Source of the DNA: Candidatus Blautia faecigallinarum
GTDB lineage: Bacteria; Bacillota; Clostridia; Lachnospirales; Lachnospiraceae
Reading direction: 5' to 3'
DNA: 54,818 bases
NCBI GenBank assembly: GCA_019116385.1
Contig: DXBU01000099.1
Location: 1-54,818, forward strand
A program made the position numbers and the translations under genes. The stretch's first letter is position 1, and every line of letters starts with the position of its first letter. Shown here one piece after another: positions 27,526-37,378 of the stretch. Under the pieces are notes generated by a model. It did not search any database, was not told the origin of the DNA, and was given only the letters and a program-made list of their open reading frames with translations.

Positions 27526-29973
27526 CTATAATCTTTTCAGAGAAAAATCCTGGCTTTTCAAGGTCAGGTTGGGATTATAATAAGGATCCGGCTTTTTGAA
27601 GATATCCGGCCAATGGCTTTCCAGTGTGGCGATCTCCTTATTAAACCGGGCCATTTTTTCCGGCGTATCCTCCAGGCCCCTGGATTTGGACTCATAGTGG
27701 TACAGCTCCACATAAGGATTGTACACCACCAGATAGCCGGCATCCCTTACTTTCAAACAAAAATCAATATCATTAAAGGCCACGGCCAGATCCGGGCTTA
27801 GGCCGCCCACCTGGTCAAAGGCTTTCTTCTTCACCATCATGCAGGCCGCCGTAACGGCGCTGTAGTTCTGGGCGCAGATGATCCGGTGGCAGTATCCGGT
27901 ATTGGCTCTTGGCTGCTGGACAAAACAGTGTCCCGCGATCCCGCCAAAGCCCAGCACCACCCCGGCATGCTGGATGGTATCGTCTTCATAATAAAGCCTG
28001 GCTCCCACGATCCCCACATCCGGGCGCATGCAGTATCCCAGAAGCTCTTCCATCCAATCCCTGTTGATCACCTCGGTGTCGTTGTTCAGAAGGAGAAGGT
28101 ATTCTCCCCTGGCATAGGAGGCGCCGAAATTATTGATCTCCGAATAATTAAAGGGGCCCTCCCAGTAAACAACCCGCACCTTGGGATTTCGTTCCTCCAG
28201 CTTTTTATAATAGGCAAAGGTCTCTTCCTGGGTGCTGTTGTTTTCTATGATGATATATTCATAATTCTTATACGAAGATTTTTCCTCAATAGAGGAAATA
28301 CAGCGTTCCAGATCCTCTGTATGATCCTTATTGGGGATCAGAATGGACACCAGGGGATCGTGATCCCGGATATATCTGGTACGGTAAAGCCCCAGATATT
28401 CTCCTTTATATACTTCCGCTTTGATGCCGATACGGTCAAAATGTGCCTGCACTGCCCGCTGGCCCGCGTCAAAGGCGTACCTCTTGCTTTCGGGATTTTC
28501 CGCAGTGGAATCTTCGTGGCTGCGCCAGTGGTACAAAATCTTGGGAATGTGGCAGATCTGGTCCGTGGCTTCCACACACCGGAAGATCAGATCATAATCC
28601 TGTGCCCCGTCAAACTCCGGCCGGAGCAGCCCCACCTGATCCAAAAGACTCTTCTTTGCCACAAACAGGTGGCAGATATAGTTCACTGTGCACAGAAGAT
28701 CCAGGTTGAAATCCGGCTTGAAATGGGGCAGGAAAAACTTATTTCCGTGGATAGACATCTTATCCTCGTCGGAATAAAGCACTTCGATCTTTGGATCTTC
28801 ATTCAGCGCCTTGACACATTCAAAAAAGGCATGGGCTGTGAGCACATCGTCGTGATCTCCAAAGGCGATATATTCCCCTGTGGCGATCTCTATGGCGGCA
28901 TTGGTATTTTCCGCGATCTTTAAGGGATGATCGTGGGAAACCACCTTGATCCGCCCATCCTCCTTTGCATATTTCTTCAGGAGCTCCCCAATGGGAGAAT
29001 CGGCGCCGCTTCCGTCGGAAAGGCATAATTCCCAGTTTTCGTAAGTCTGTGCCTTTACCGAAGCGATCAGCTGATCCAGATACTCCTCTCTGGTCTTATA
29101 CAAAGGCACCACCAGGCTGATCTTAGGGGCATAGGCAAATTTCGTTCTTCTCTGCTTTTCCAGTTCCAGCGGGCTTGGCAGATGCTGGGGCAGCCATTTG
29201 CTGTAGTCCACCGGGCGGCGGGTCATCTCGGAGAGCTTGCGCATTCCTTTTACCACCAGGGCTTTGGTGCCGTGGGAACGAAGATAGTCCATTCCCTTTT
29301 TCCGGTATTTGGAAAATTTCCCTGCCAGGATCTCCCGGGTGCCCAGTCCTACTTTATAAACAGATTTTCTGCCATCCACAGCCCGCATCACCACATAAAG
29401 AAATTTTCCGGAAACTTCAGAAAGTTCCACGGCAAAGCCGCACTGGGGATCCACCGGGCATTCCCGGAACATATCCGATACATCCACCCGCTCCATACGC
29501 TGGACCCGGCAGGGGATCGGCTTTTTTTCTTCGTCAAAAAGTTTAATGGATACATGGCCGACATCCGCAGCCCAGCCCTGTATGGAGCAGAAGCCGCTAT
29601 GGCGGTCCACCTTTTCTTCTTCAATATAATACTGGGGTCTGCCCTGCTTCTTTAAAAGCTCCTTCACCTGGATCTGGAACCAGGGCAGCTTTTTCTCTTC
29701 CCATACGGCAAAAGCAGACAATTTCTTATAGTTTTTCAGATCCTCCGGAAGAGAAATAACCGCCTCCACCCGCTGGCCGCCCAAAAGCTCGCCGTCTTTA
29801 TAGCGTTCCACGGCGGTCCTGGCGACCTGCCGTTTCGTATCCGCATCCAGCGGCATATCATCCAGATAAGCGGCAATGGTATATTTCTCCGGGATCACGC
29901 CCCGGATCAGATACTTTCCGGGATCGTTCAGATAAAATCGTTCTCTTTCCACTTCCAGCAGCTGATGTCTCAT
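27526..29973 (-). CDS. large tandem-domain GT2 glycosyltransferase
   Basis: 815 residues from the ATG at 29973, which overlaps the previous gene's TGA as ATGA and follows AAAGGAAG; the longer frame to 30021 lies inside the upstream gene. An N-terminal ~250-residue region (KYLIRGVIPEKYTIAAYLDD) may be a beta-rich module. Two GT-A domains follow: ISLVVPLYKTREEYLDQLI with FGDHDDVLTAHAFFE, and VSILIPNKDHTEDLERC with LLLNNDTEVINRDWMEELL. It is paralogous to its upstream neighbour and to the 21838 protein. It probably extends the rhamnose-containing backbone in the cytoplasm before Wzm-Wzt export. Linkage and donor are not readable. Confidence 0.88.
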   Translation of the reverse strand: MRHQLLEVERERFYLNDPGKYLIRGVIPEKYTIAAYLDDMPLDADTKRQVARTAVERYKDGELLGGQRVEAVISLPEDLKNYKKLSAFAVWEEKKLPWFQIQVKELLKKQGRPQYYIEEEKVDRHSGFCSIQGWAADVGHVSIKLFDEEKKPIPCRVQRMERVDVSDMFRECPVDPQCGFAVELSEVSGKFLYVVMRAVDGRKSVYKVGLGTREILAGKFSKYRKKGMDYLRSHGTKALVVKGMRKLSEMTRRPVDYSKWLPQHLPSPLELEKQRRTKFAYAPKISLVVPLYKTREEYLDQLIASVKAQTYENWELCLSDGSGADSPIGELLKKYAKEDGRIKVVSHDHPLKIAENTNAAIEIATGEYIAFGDHDDVLTAHAFFECVKALNEDPKIEVLYSDEDKMSIHGNKFFLPHFKPDFNLDLLCTVNYICHLFVAKKSLLDQVGLLRPEFDGAQDYDLIFRCVEATDQICHIPKILYHWRSHEDSTAENPESKRYAFDAGQRAVQAHFDRIGIKAEVYKGEYLGLYRTRYIRDHDPLVSILIPNKDHTEDLERCISSIEEKSSYKNYEYIIIENNSTQEETFAYYKKLEERNPKVRVVYWEGPFNYSEINNFGASYARGEYLLLLNNDTEVINRDWMEELLGYCMRPDVGIVGARLYYEDDTIQHAGVVLGFGGIAGHCFVQQPRANTGYCHRIICAQNYSAVTAACMMVKKKAFDQVGGLSPDLAVAFNDIDFCLKVRDAGYLVVYNPYVELYHYESKSRGLEDTPEKMARFNKEIATLESHWPDIFKKPDPYYNPNLTLKSQDFSLKRL

Positions 29974-32483
29974 GGTTTCTTTCTTCCTTTCGTACCCTCG
30001 TGGACCTTTTTCAGGGAACAATCGCCCCGGATCAGGCTCAGATTGGGGTTGTAATAGGGATCTCCCTTTTCTAAAAGCTCCCTGTAGCGTTCCTGGAACC
30101 GGCAGATCTCCCTTTGGAACCGCTCCTTCTTTTCCGGCGTGGTCTCCAGACCTCTGGATTTGGATTCATAGTGGTACAGCTGGGCGTCCGGGTCAAAGAC
30201 CACCAGTTTTCCTAAGGCTCTGGCTCTCAGACAGAAATCCACATCGTTTAAGGCCACGGCAAAGGACTCGTCCAGTCCCTTTAGGGTTTCAAATACTTCC
30301 CGTTTTACCAGCAGGCAGGCGCCGGTGACCGCGCTGATGTCCTGGGCGGCTTTCAGCCTTCCCATATAGCCGGTATAATTTTTTCCATACCCGGTAAGGA
30401 TATGTCCCGCGAAGCCGCCCATCCCGATGACCACTCCTGCATGCTGCACCGTATCATCCGGATAAAAAAGCTTAGCCCCTACAATGGCCACATCTTCCCG
30501 CTGGCAGTATCCCAGCATCCGCTCCAGCCAGTCCGGTGTGATCACTTCCGTATCGTTGTTTAAAAGCAGGAAGTACTCTCCCCTTGCCTCTTTTGCGCCG
30601 AAATTATTGATGGCGGAATAATTAAATTCCCCCTGGTAAGTAAGCACTCTCACATTTTCATATCGGGAGGTGAGTTGTTCATAATAGCCGAAGGTTTCTT
30701 TCTTTTCACTGTTGTTTTCGATCACCAGGATCTCCAGGTTTTTCCAGGTGCTTTTTTCAAGGATGGACCGGATGCACAGATCCAGATCTTCTGTGTGATC
30801 CTTATTGGGGATCAGAATGGATACCAGTGGATTTCCTTTTACCAAAAACTTGGTGCGGTACACAATAAACAGGCCGGTAAACTCCACCTCCGCCGAAAGA
30901 CCCAGGCGGGTATAATGCTCCATAAGGGCCTTTTTTCCCGCATCGATGGCATACTGCTTGCTGTCCTGGTTGCCTGCGGTGGAATCCTCATGGCTTCTCC
31001 AGTGATACAAAACTTTGGGAATGTGATAAATGTTTTCCGTCTGCTCCACACAGCGGAGGATAAAGTCGTAGTCCTGGGCCCCGTCAAATTCCGTGCGGAG
31101 CAGGCCGGTGCGCGTTAAAAGCTCCCGTTTCACCGCCGTCAGGTGGCAGATATAGTTGATGCACCGAAGCAGATCCACATTGAAATCCGGTTTAAAATGA
31201 GGATATACGCAATTTCCGTCCTCATCGATCAGATCTTCGTCTGTATAAAGAAGCTCTGTCTTTGGGTGTTCCCTAAGGGCACAGGCCAGTTCATATAAAG
31301 CTTCCGGGGCCAGCACGTCATCGTGGTCGGCAAAAACGATGAAATCCCCCCTGGCCATTTGGATGGCTGCGTTGGTATTTCCTGCAATACCGGTATTCTC
31401 TTCCAAAAACTGGTAGCGGATCCGCCCATCCTCCTTATAATTTCCCCGGATCAGTTCTCCCAGGGAATCCTCCCGGCTTCCGTCTGCCAGGCAAAGTTCC
31501 CAGTTTCCGTAGCTTTGCTTTCTCACCGACTCGATCAATTCTTTTAAATAAAGGGGCTTTGTATGATACACCGGGACCACGATGGAAAAAAGCGGCCCGG
31601 AAAAGAAGATTTCTTTAGCCTGGAGCTTTAATTCCTTCTGGGAGGCCCGGTGCTTCTTTTCAAAATACCCATAGGTGTCGGTAAAGGTAGACGTCTCCTC
31701 CAGAAGATAATCCCAAAATCCCCGTATTCCCTGGTTTTTCAGGACTTCCTGATTTTTCTCCCGGTTTTCTTTTCCCATCACCTTCAGTATCCGTCCCACA
31801 CGGGTATTTTCCATATCAAATTTCCGCATCGGGATCTGAAATTCTTTGGAAGCAGCCGGATTGGAAAAAACAATATGAAGCTCTTTTGCCCCGATCTTTT
31901 CCCTGGGGATCTCCAGGATAAAACCATGACAGCAGGAAAGCTCCACCCCGAACTGTTCGCTTAGGTCCGCCCGGCGTACCTTCTTAAAGTGCGCGCCTTC
32001 CACGGGGACGCCCTTTTCGTCCTGTACTTCTATGGTAAGCTCTCCCAGGGTGTTCACGCACCAGCCCTGAAGATAAAGGTTGGAAAGCCGCCGTTCCAAA
32101 AGCTCCACATAATAGCGGATGGTATCGTCAAAATATTCCCGGCGCACCTGCTCCATTTCCTTCTGAAGGATAGGGAAGGTCTCTCCGGCGCAGCAGATCC
32201 GCACACGCAGGCTGTCTGCCACATAAAAGATCTGTTCCATATTGGGGATGCGGATCTCAAAGCCCATATTTTCCGTGGTAAAATGGAGATCTCCTCTGGC
32301 GGCGGGCACGTCCGGCCTGGGCGTCCGGATCATGGTGCATTCCACCGGCGTATGCTCCGCCCTTACCTGCACATAAGGTTCTTCTGCCTCTTCGTTTACA
32401 CACATCCACCCGGTGAGGATACAGGTGCCGTTGTCTTTTCTTGTATACTGGCAGGAATCCAGTACTGCCACATGGTCGTCCAT
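29970..32483 (-). CDS. large tandem-domain GT2 glycosyltransferase
   Basis: 837 residues. The N-terminal ~270 residues have no GT motif; they contain repeats of beta-rich sequence (GTCILTGWMCVNEEAEEPY; YLQGWCVNTLGELTIEVQD) that look like two related small domains, also hinted at in the next gene. Two GT-A domains follow: FSIVVPVYHTKPLYLKELIE with FADHDDVLAPEALYEL, and VSILIPNKDHTEDLDLC with LLLNNDTEVITPDWLERML. It is coupled to the downstream GT2 by an ATGA overlap and starts one base after the methyltransferase-kinase gene, suggesting the three act together on one chain. Role in backbone polymerisation is inferred. Confidence 0.88.
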   Translation of the reverse strand: MDDHVAVLDSCQYTRKDNGTCILTGWMCVNEEAEEPYVQVRAEHTPVECTMIRTPRPDVPAARGDLHFTTENMGFEIRIPNMEQIFYVADSLRVRICCAGETFPILQKEMEQVRREYFDDTIRYYVELLERRLSNLYLQGWCVNTLGELTIEVQDEKGVPVEGAHFKKVRRADLSEQFGVELSCCHGFILEIPREKIGAKELHIVFSNPAASKEFQIPMRKFDMENTRVGRILKVMGKENREKNQEVLKNQGIRGFWDYLLEETSTFTDTYGYFEKKHRASQKELKLQAKEIFFSGPLFSIVVPVYHTKPLYLKELIESVRKQSYGNWELCLADGSREDSLGELIRGNYKEDGRIRYQFLEENTGIAGNTNAAIQMARGDFIVFADHDDVLAPEALYELACALREHPKTELLYTDEDLIDEDGNCVYPHFKPDFNVDLLRCINYICHLTAVKRELLTRTGLLRTEFDGAQDYDFILRCVEQTENIYHIPKVLYHWRSHEDSTAGNQDSKQYAIDAGKKALMEHYTRLGLSAEVEFTGLFIVYRTKFLVKGNPLVSILIPNKDHTEDLDLCIRSILEKSTWKNLEILVIENNSEKKETFGYYEQLTSRYENVRVLTYQGEFNYSAINNFGAKEARGEYFLLLNNDTEVITPDWLERMLGYCQREDVAIVGAKLFYPDDTVQHAGVVIGMGGFAGHILTGYGKNYTGYMGRLKAAQDISAVTGACLLVKREVFETLKGLDESFAVALNDVDFCLRARALGKLVVFDPDAQLYHYESKSRGLETTPEKKERFQREICRFQERYRELLEKGDPYYNPNLSLIRGDCSLKKVHEGTKGRKKP

Positions 32484-32484
32484 A

Positions 32485-34683
32485 CTATTTTTTCCTCTCT
32501 ATCTTGTTTCGGTATGCCTGATAAAGTTTCCAGATCTTTGTATTTTTCATCTCCCGGATCAGCTGGGCCTGTCTGGCCGTCTTTTCTCTAAGGCGAAGGA
32601 GTTCCTGTCCCTGTTCCTTGATGTTAAGGAGCATTTCCGGGGCCGCCGCATACACTTTCAAAGAAAGGGAAAGCTCTTTGGCTCCCTTGGGAACGGGAAT
32701 TTCCGAAATATTGGGATCCTCCTTGGCAAGGTAGGCCCACTGGCCAAAAATGCATCCCTGCTCCGTTACCGCCCGGGAAAGATCTGCCGCCTTTCCGTCA
32801 AAAGCCGCCTTTTCCAGATACACCGCACAGGGCAGGTCTCCCGGATCGATCCGTATACTCACACAGCCTTCCGGGATGGGGAGCGTACACTGAGCCATTC
32901 CCTCATCCATGGGAAAGGTTTTGGAGCCTGCCTCCTGATAGCCCTCTCCAAAGGAGAAAAAGATCTGCAGCATGCCGCTGCCGGCCACCTGCAGGGCTCC
33001 CACCCCGGGGGTGATCCGTGCAAACATATCCCGCATGGGAATGTGTCTTCCAGTAATATGGCGCTGGAAGTTTGCCTCCATCCGGGCAAAGACCTCTTTC
33101 CTCTCTCCGGTGATCCCTGCCTTTTCATAAAAGCCGTATCCGGCAAGGGCCTGGCGTACACTGTGGGTTTCCAGATAATAATGGAGGATCCGGTACAGAA
33201 CAAATTCACAGGGGATGGGAAAAGCAAAGGTCCATTCGTAATCCAGCACACAGGGCGGCTGGGTAAGGACCAGATTCCGGCAGACCAGATCGATGTTGGT
33301 CACCGGGGCGCAGGAGAAGGTCCCCGCCGGCGCCTCCTCCCCGAAGACCTCCTTAAATTCCTCTGTCATATGAAAGGTCCCGCCTTTTAAGATGCCCCGC
33401 ACCTGTTCCAGATAGCGGGAAAGGCATTCCGCCGCCTTTTCTGTCTCTCCCTTTTCTAATAGGTCATCCAGATATTCTTCCAGGGTCCGTCCCTGGACGT
33501 ATTCCAGGCGTACGCCCTCTCCGTCTTTTTCACAGCGGTTTAAGGACAGCCCGGCCTTTTCATATTCCTTTTCCAGAAGGGAATACCAGCGGCTTATATT
33601 TTCCACATGTTCCTTCCCTTCTTCATAAAGAGGAAGTTTCCGTACAAAAAAGGTCTCTCCCTCTTTTAAGATATCTGTGCGTACATCAAACGAACGGCTT
33701 CGTTCATTGGAATATTTTGTGTAAAGAAGCTTTGGAGTTTTCTCCCTTACAGTAGAAAGCCCCTGGTTCTTTTCCACGATCACCAAAAAGGAATTTGAAA
33801 ATTCCGGGAACAGTCCTGCGTCCACCAGACTGTCGTAAACCTTTGGCTCGTCAAAAAGCTGCATCCGCACCCGGTCATAGTTGCAGAAATTGTCTGTCAG
33901 GTCTCCCTTTTTGGGCAGACGGCCATCGGAGTAGATCGTAAGGGGAAATTTGTAATCCGGATAAGGATAATAAAAATCCATCCGAAAATCTCCTGCCTGG
34001 GCAAGGATGTCAGACAGTTCTTTCCGGGAAAACGTTTTCACTCCCCGGGTCTTGGGATAGCCTTCCAGTCCTTCAAAGTATTTGCCCACATGGTCCTCTG
34101 TACAGCCGGCCCAATACTTCAGTCCCAGCCGGTTCTCAATGGCGATCACCAGCTTTCCGCCTGGTTTCAGATGCCGGGAAATACGGCGGATCATTTCCAC
34201 ATAGGGTTCCTCTGTGCCTATATATCCCTCGGAGTATTCAAACACACCGATGAGGGTGATATAATCATAAGTCTCTGTAAGCTTTTCCTCGATATCCTGA
34301 AAATTCCCCACCAGGATCCGGACATTTTCCCAGTCCCGGTTGCGGAAGGCATTGATGGTGCTGCGCATTTTGGAAAGCTCGATACAGGTGACCTCCCCTG
34401 CTTTTTTTGCCAGGATCCCGGTGATGGCGCCGCAGCCGGAGCCGATCTCCAGCACCTTATGCTCTTTATTGATGGGAAGCCACTCCAGGATATTCTGGCG
34501 GATATGGGAAAAATGATACAGTACCGGCCAGCTTGCCTTTTCCCCGATCACCTGGTTCAGTTCCTCTTCTTTATGATTTTTTGCGATCTGTAAAAGTTCT
34601 TCCTCCACCGGTCCGTCACTATAGAGATCCTTCCCGGGATACAAAGACAGATCCAGTGTTACCCTGCCGATTTTTTCCTCCAT
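32485..34683 (-). CDS. methyltransferase-kinase fusion, WbdD-like chain-terminator candidate
   Basis: 732 residues. Residues ~50-300 are a class I SAM methyltransferase: motif I VLEIGSGCGAITG (77-89), acidic CIELS, and LKPGGKLVIAIENRLGLKYW. Residues ~315-540 look like a kinase-fold phosphotransferase: a Lys-bearing strand (FFVRKL), a catalytic-loop pattern NIDLVCRN (Asp465, Asn470) and a metal-binding DYEW (Asp481). A beta-rich segment and a charged C-terminal coiled coil (~683-732) follow. This order matches E. coli O9a WbdD, which methylates and phosphorylates the non-reducing end to stop growth and whose coiled coil sets chain length. It sits directly downstream of wzt, whose C-terminal domain could read such a cap. 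The reaction is inferred from architecture. Confidence 0.72.
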   Translation of the reverse strand: MEEKIGRVTLDLSLYPGKDLYSDGPVEEELLQIAKNHKEEELNQVIGEKASWPVLYHFSHIRQNILEWLPINKEHKVLEIGSGCGAITGILAKKAGEVTCIELSKMRSTINAFRNRDWENVRILVGNFQDIEEKLTETYDYITLIGVFEYSEGYIGTEEPYVEMIRRISRHLKPGGKLVIAIENRLGLKYWAGCTEDHVGKYFEGLEGYPKTRGVKTFSRKELSDILAQAGDFRMDFYYPYPDYKFPLTIYSDGRLPKKGDLTDNFCNYDRVRMQLFDEPKVYDSLVDAGLFPEFSNSFLVIVEKNQGLSTVREKTPKLLYTKYSNERSRSFDVRTDILKEGETFFVRKLPLYEEGKEHVENISRWYSLLEKEYEKAGLSLNRCEKDGEGVRLEYVQGRTLEEYLDDLLEKGETEKAAECLSRYLEQVRGILKGGTFHMTEEFKEVFGEEAPAGTFSCAPVTNIDLVCRNLVLTQPPCVLDYEWTFAFPIPCEFVLYRILHYYLETHSVRQALAGYGFYEKAGITGERKEVFARMEANFQRHITGRHIPMRDMFARITPGVGALQVAGSGMLQIFFSFGEGYQEAGSKTFPMDEGMAQCTLPIPEGCVSIRIDPGDLPCAVYLEKAAFDGKAADLSRAVTEQGCIFGQWAYLAKEDPNISEIPVPKGAKELSLSLKVYAAAPEMLLNIKEQGQELLRLREKTARQAQLIREMKNTKIWKLYQAYRNKIERKK

Positions 34684-34695
34684 GGCCTTCTCCTT

Positions 34696-35958
34696 TTATT
34701 CTGTAATGGTCACTTTTGAATTCATATCATAAAATCCCACGGTATTCTTTGCAGAAACCACCGTGATGTTGCAGGCGTCGTACAAACGATGGAACACGGT
34801 AAACTCCCCGTTCCGGTAGCCGGTGCACCCGAAGGAAAGCAGATACTCTCCTCCCTGAAGATCCATAGGCTGTTCAAAGGTCACCACGCATTCCCTTCCT
34901 GCCTGGGGATGCTCTACAGAGGCCTTTTCATACATGGTATTGGTACCGGTGATCTCCGTTCCCTGGATATTTTTAAAGGTATAGGCAAGGATCGGCTCCT
35001 GGATGTCCTCATGAAAGCGCACCCGCATTTTGATCTGGAAAGTGGTTCCCTTCTCAATGGTGTTGCTTTGGCGTCCTTTTTCATCCAGCACCACAAAATC
35101 CACGATCTCCGCCTGTTTTTCCCCGTATTCCAGCGTATCCGGATTTACCTGAAAGCCCTCCCGCCAGTTTTCTTCTGTTCCCTGGCTTTGGACGGCGCCT
35201 TCTCCCTGCTTTACCGGATCCTGATGGACCAGGAGCTGCTTGTACATATCCACCATGGCTTTGGGCGTTCCCTCGTCCAGCATCTTTCCTTTATGGAGAA
35301 GGATGACCCGGTCACAATATTTGGAAATGCTGCTCAGGTCGTGGCTGACAAAAAGGATGGTCTTTCCCTGGGCCTTAAACTCTTCAAATTTGTGGTAGCA
35401 TTTGGCCTGGAAGAACACATCCCCCACACTCAGGGCCTCATCCACAATGAGGATCTCCGGATCGATATTGATAGCCACCGCAAAAGCCAGCCGCACAAAC
35501 ATACCGCTGGAGTACATTTTCACAGGCTGGTAGATATAATCGCCGATATCTGCAAAAGCAAGGATATCCTGGAGGCGCGCATCGATCTCTTCTTTGGAAA
35601 ATCCGATCATGGTGCCGTTTAAATATACATTCTCCAGGCCTGAATATTCCATGTTAAAGCCCGCTCCCAGCTCCAGAAGGGCGGAGATCCTTCCGTCCAC
35701 CTTCACCTCTCCTGCCGTGGGGCTTAAAACCCCTGTGATGATCTTTAAAATGGTGGATTTCCCGGAGCCATTGACGCCGATGATCCCCACACATTCCCCT
35801 TCTTCTATATGAAAATCCACATCGTTCAGGGCATAATGCTCACGATAACGTTTTTTCCTGCTCAGCCCCAAAGCTTCCCGAAGACGGTCGGAAGGCTTAT
35901 CATAAAGCTTATACATTTTGGATACATGCTGTACTTGAATGACTTTCTTTTTTTCCAC
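34696..35958 (-). CDS. wzt: polysaccharide ABC exporter ATPase (Wzt/RfbE-like) with C-terminal sugar-binding domain
   Basis: 420 residues, GTG start. Residues ~1-245 are the nucleotide-binding domain: Walker A IIGVNGSGKSTILK, signature YSSGMFVRLAFA, Walker B ILIVDEALSVGD, and H-loop LFVSHDLSSI. Residues ~270-420 form an extra beta-sandwich (IVDFVVLDEKGRQSNTIEKG, EYLLSFGCTGY), the Wzt C-terminal domain that in E. coli O9a binds the finished, capped chain before export. With Wzm it moves undecaprenyl-linked polysaccharide to the outer membrane face. The long C-terminal domain sets it apart from short TagH or KpsT-type ATPases and fits a chain-capping mechanism. It lies 13 bp after wzm. Confidence 0.93.
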   Translation of the reverse strand: MEKKKVIQVQHVSKMYKLYDKPSDRLREALGLSRKKRYREHYALNDVDFHIEEGECVGIIGVNGSGKSTILKIITGVLSPTAGEVKVDGRISALLELGAGFNMEYSGLENVYLNGTMIGFSKEEIDARLQDILAFADIGDYIYQPVKMYSSGMFVRLAFAVAINIDPEILIVDEALSVGDVFFQAKCYHKFEEFKAQGKTILFVSHDLSSISKYCDRVILLHKGKMLDEGTPKAMVDMYKQLLVHQDPVKQGEGAVQSQGTEENWREGFQVNPDTLEYGEKQAEIVDFVVLDEKGRQSNTIEKGTTFQIKMRVRFHEDIQEPILAYTFKNIQGTEITGTNTMYEKASVEHPQAGRECVVTFEQPMDLQGGEYLLSFGCTGYRNGEFTVFHRLYDACNITVVSAKNTVGFYDMNSKVTITE

Positions 35959-35971
35959 TTACGCAACCTCT

Positions 35972-36787
35972 CTATAATACATCTGCAAAATGGACGCGCA
36001 GCCGCTTGAACACCCAGCTTCCCGCCAAAAAACACACCAGGGTAAAGCCCCAGAAGTAAAGGGTCCACCAGGGATGCTCCACAAACCACTGTTTATTTAC
36101 AAAAGCGTCTCTATAGCCAGACACAATATAATACATAGGATTCAGCTTCAGCACCATATGAAGGGCCGGATGGTTTTTAAGAGCGGTCTCCGCCACCCAC
36201 ATGATCGGAGTCAGCCAGATCCCCACCTGCAGCCCGATGCTTATGATCTGGGTCAGATCCCGGAAAAACACCACCACCGCACAGGTGGCATAGCATAGTC
36301 CCAGCACCAGCACAAAGGTACAGAAGCTGTAGTATAAGATCTGCAGATAGTACACATCCGGAAATCTTCCGTAGAGCATATATAAAAGAATCGTAAATGC
36401 CACAAAAAAGCAGTGCACGAACAAGGCAGACATGATCTTGACAATAGGGAGCACACTGATGTTGAACACAACCTTTTTCACAAGATAATTGTATTCGATC
36501 AGGGAATTGGTCCCCCCGTTTAAGGAATCCTGGAAGAAAAACCAAGGCACGATGCCTGCCACCAGATACAGCACAAAGGGCGCGTCCACTCCCTCCATGG
36601 AAGGCTTTACTCCCACAGAAAATACAAACCAGTATACCAAAATGGTAACGATAGGCTGGATCAAAGCCCATACGGCCCCCAGGTAGGAGCCGGCGTACCG
36701 GGTCTTGAAATCATTTTTGGCCAGTTTCAAAACCAGCCGGCGGTTTTTCCACACATCCGCCGGCAGGGAAAAAATTGTTTTCAACAT
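35972..36787 (-). CDS. wzm: polysaccharide ABC exporter permease
   Basis: 271 residues with six predicted membrane helices. ABC-2 type permease of the Wzm/TagG group: RLVLKLAKNDFKTRYAGSYL, GAVWALIQPIVTILVYW, the FFQDSLNGGTNSLIEYN loop and NPMYYIVSGYRDAFV near the C-terminus. It forms the channel with Wzt. AGGAG nine bases upstream sets the ATG. No Wzx flippase or Wzy polymerase is encoded in the window, so export of the main chain should depend on this transporter. Confidence 0.94.
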   Translation of the reverse strand: MLKTIFSLPADVWKNRRLVLKLAKNDFKTRYAGSYLGAVWALIQPIVTILVYWFVFSVGVKPSMEGVDAPFVLYLVAGIVPWFFFQDSLNGGTNSLIEYNYLVKKVVFNISVLPIVKIMSALFVHCFFVAFTILLYMLYGRFPDVYYLQILYYSFCTFVLVLGLCYATCAVVVFFRDLTQIISIGLQVGIWLTPIMWVAETALKNHPALHMVLKLNPMYYIVSGYRDAFVNKQWFVEHPWWTLYFWGFTLVCFLAGSWVFKRLRVHFADVL

Positions 36788-36799
36788 GTTTTGCTCCTG

Positions 36800-37354
36800 T
36801 TATCCTTTCCGTTCCCGAAGAGTTCCCCATTTCTTGTCCTTTTCGGAAAAAATGAGCTCCATGCCTTCCTTCACAGGCCACTGGACCCCGATATCCGGGT
36901 CGTTCCAGATGATCCCGCCTTCGTCGTTGGGATGATAAAAGTCTGAGCACTTGTAGGTGAATTCCGCTTTTTCGGAAAGCACCAGAAATCCATGGGCAAA
37001 GCCCTTGGGAATAAAAAACTGTTTCTTGTTTTCTGCGGAAAGCACCACGCCGTACCACTGCCCGTAGGTGGGAGACCCCTCCCTAAGATCCACGGCAACG
37101 TCAAACACCTCTCCATTTACCACCCGGACCAGCTTGTCCTGGGGATAGTTGATCTGGAAATGCAGGCCCCGGAGCACTCCGTAACGGGAACCGGACTGGT
37201 TGTCCTGGACAAATTCCACATCAATGCCGGCTTCTTTGAAGTCGTTGTAATTATAAGTCTCCATAAAATAGCCTCTGTCATCGCCAAAGACTGTGGGCTC
37301 GATAACCTTGAGCCCTTCTATATTTCCGCAAGCGGATACCTTGATCTTACCCAT
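36800..37354 (-). CDS. rfbC: dTDP-4-dehydrorhamnose 3,5-epimerase
   Basis: 184 residues, the usual size. It epimerises dTDP-4-keto-6-deoxy-D-glucose at C3 and C5. The cupin-fold family motifs are present: EPTVFGDDRGYFMETYN, FVQDNQSGSRYGVLRGLHFQ (catalytic His) and VDLREGSPTYGQWYGVVLS, then the substrate-pocket IPKGFAHGFLVLS. RBS AAAGGAG. It lies between rfbA and the exporter genes. Confidence 0.97.
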   Translation of the reverse strand: MGKIKVSACGNIEGLKVIEPTVFGDDRGYFMETYNYNDFKEAGIDVEFVQDNQSGSRYGVLRGLHFQINYPQDKLVRVVNGEVFDVAVDLREGSPTYGQWYGVVLSAENKKQFFIPKGFAHGFLVLSEKAEFTYKCSDFYHPNDEGGIIWNDPDIGVQWPVKEGMELIFSEKDKKWGTLRERKG

Positions 37355-37378
37355 GTTAATCTCCTTTTTTTCCGTTTT

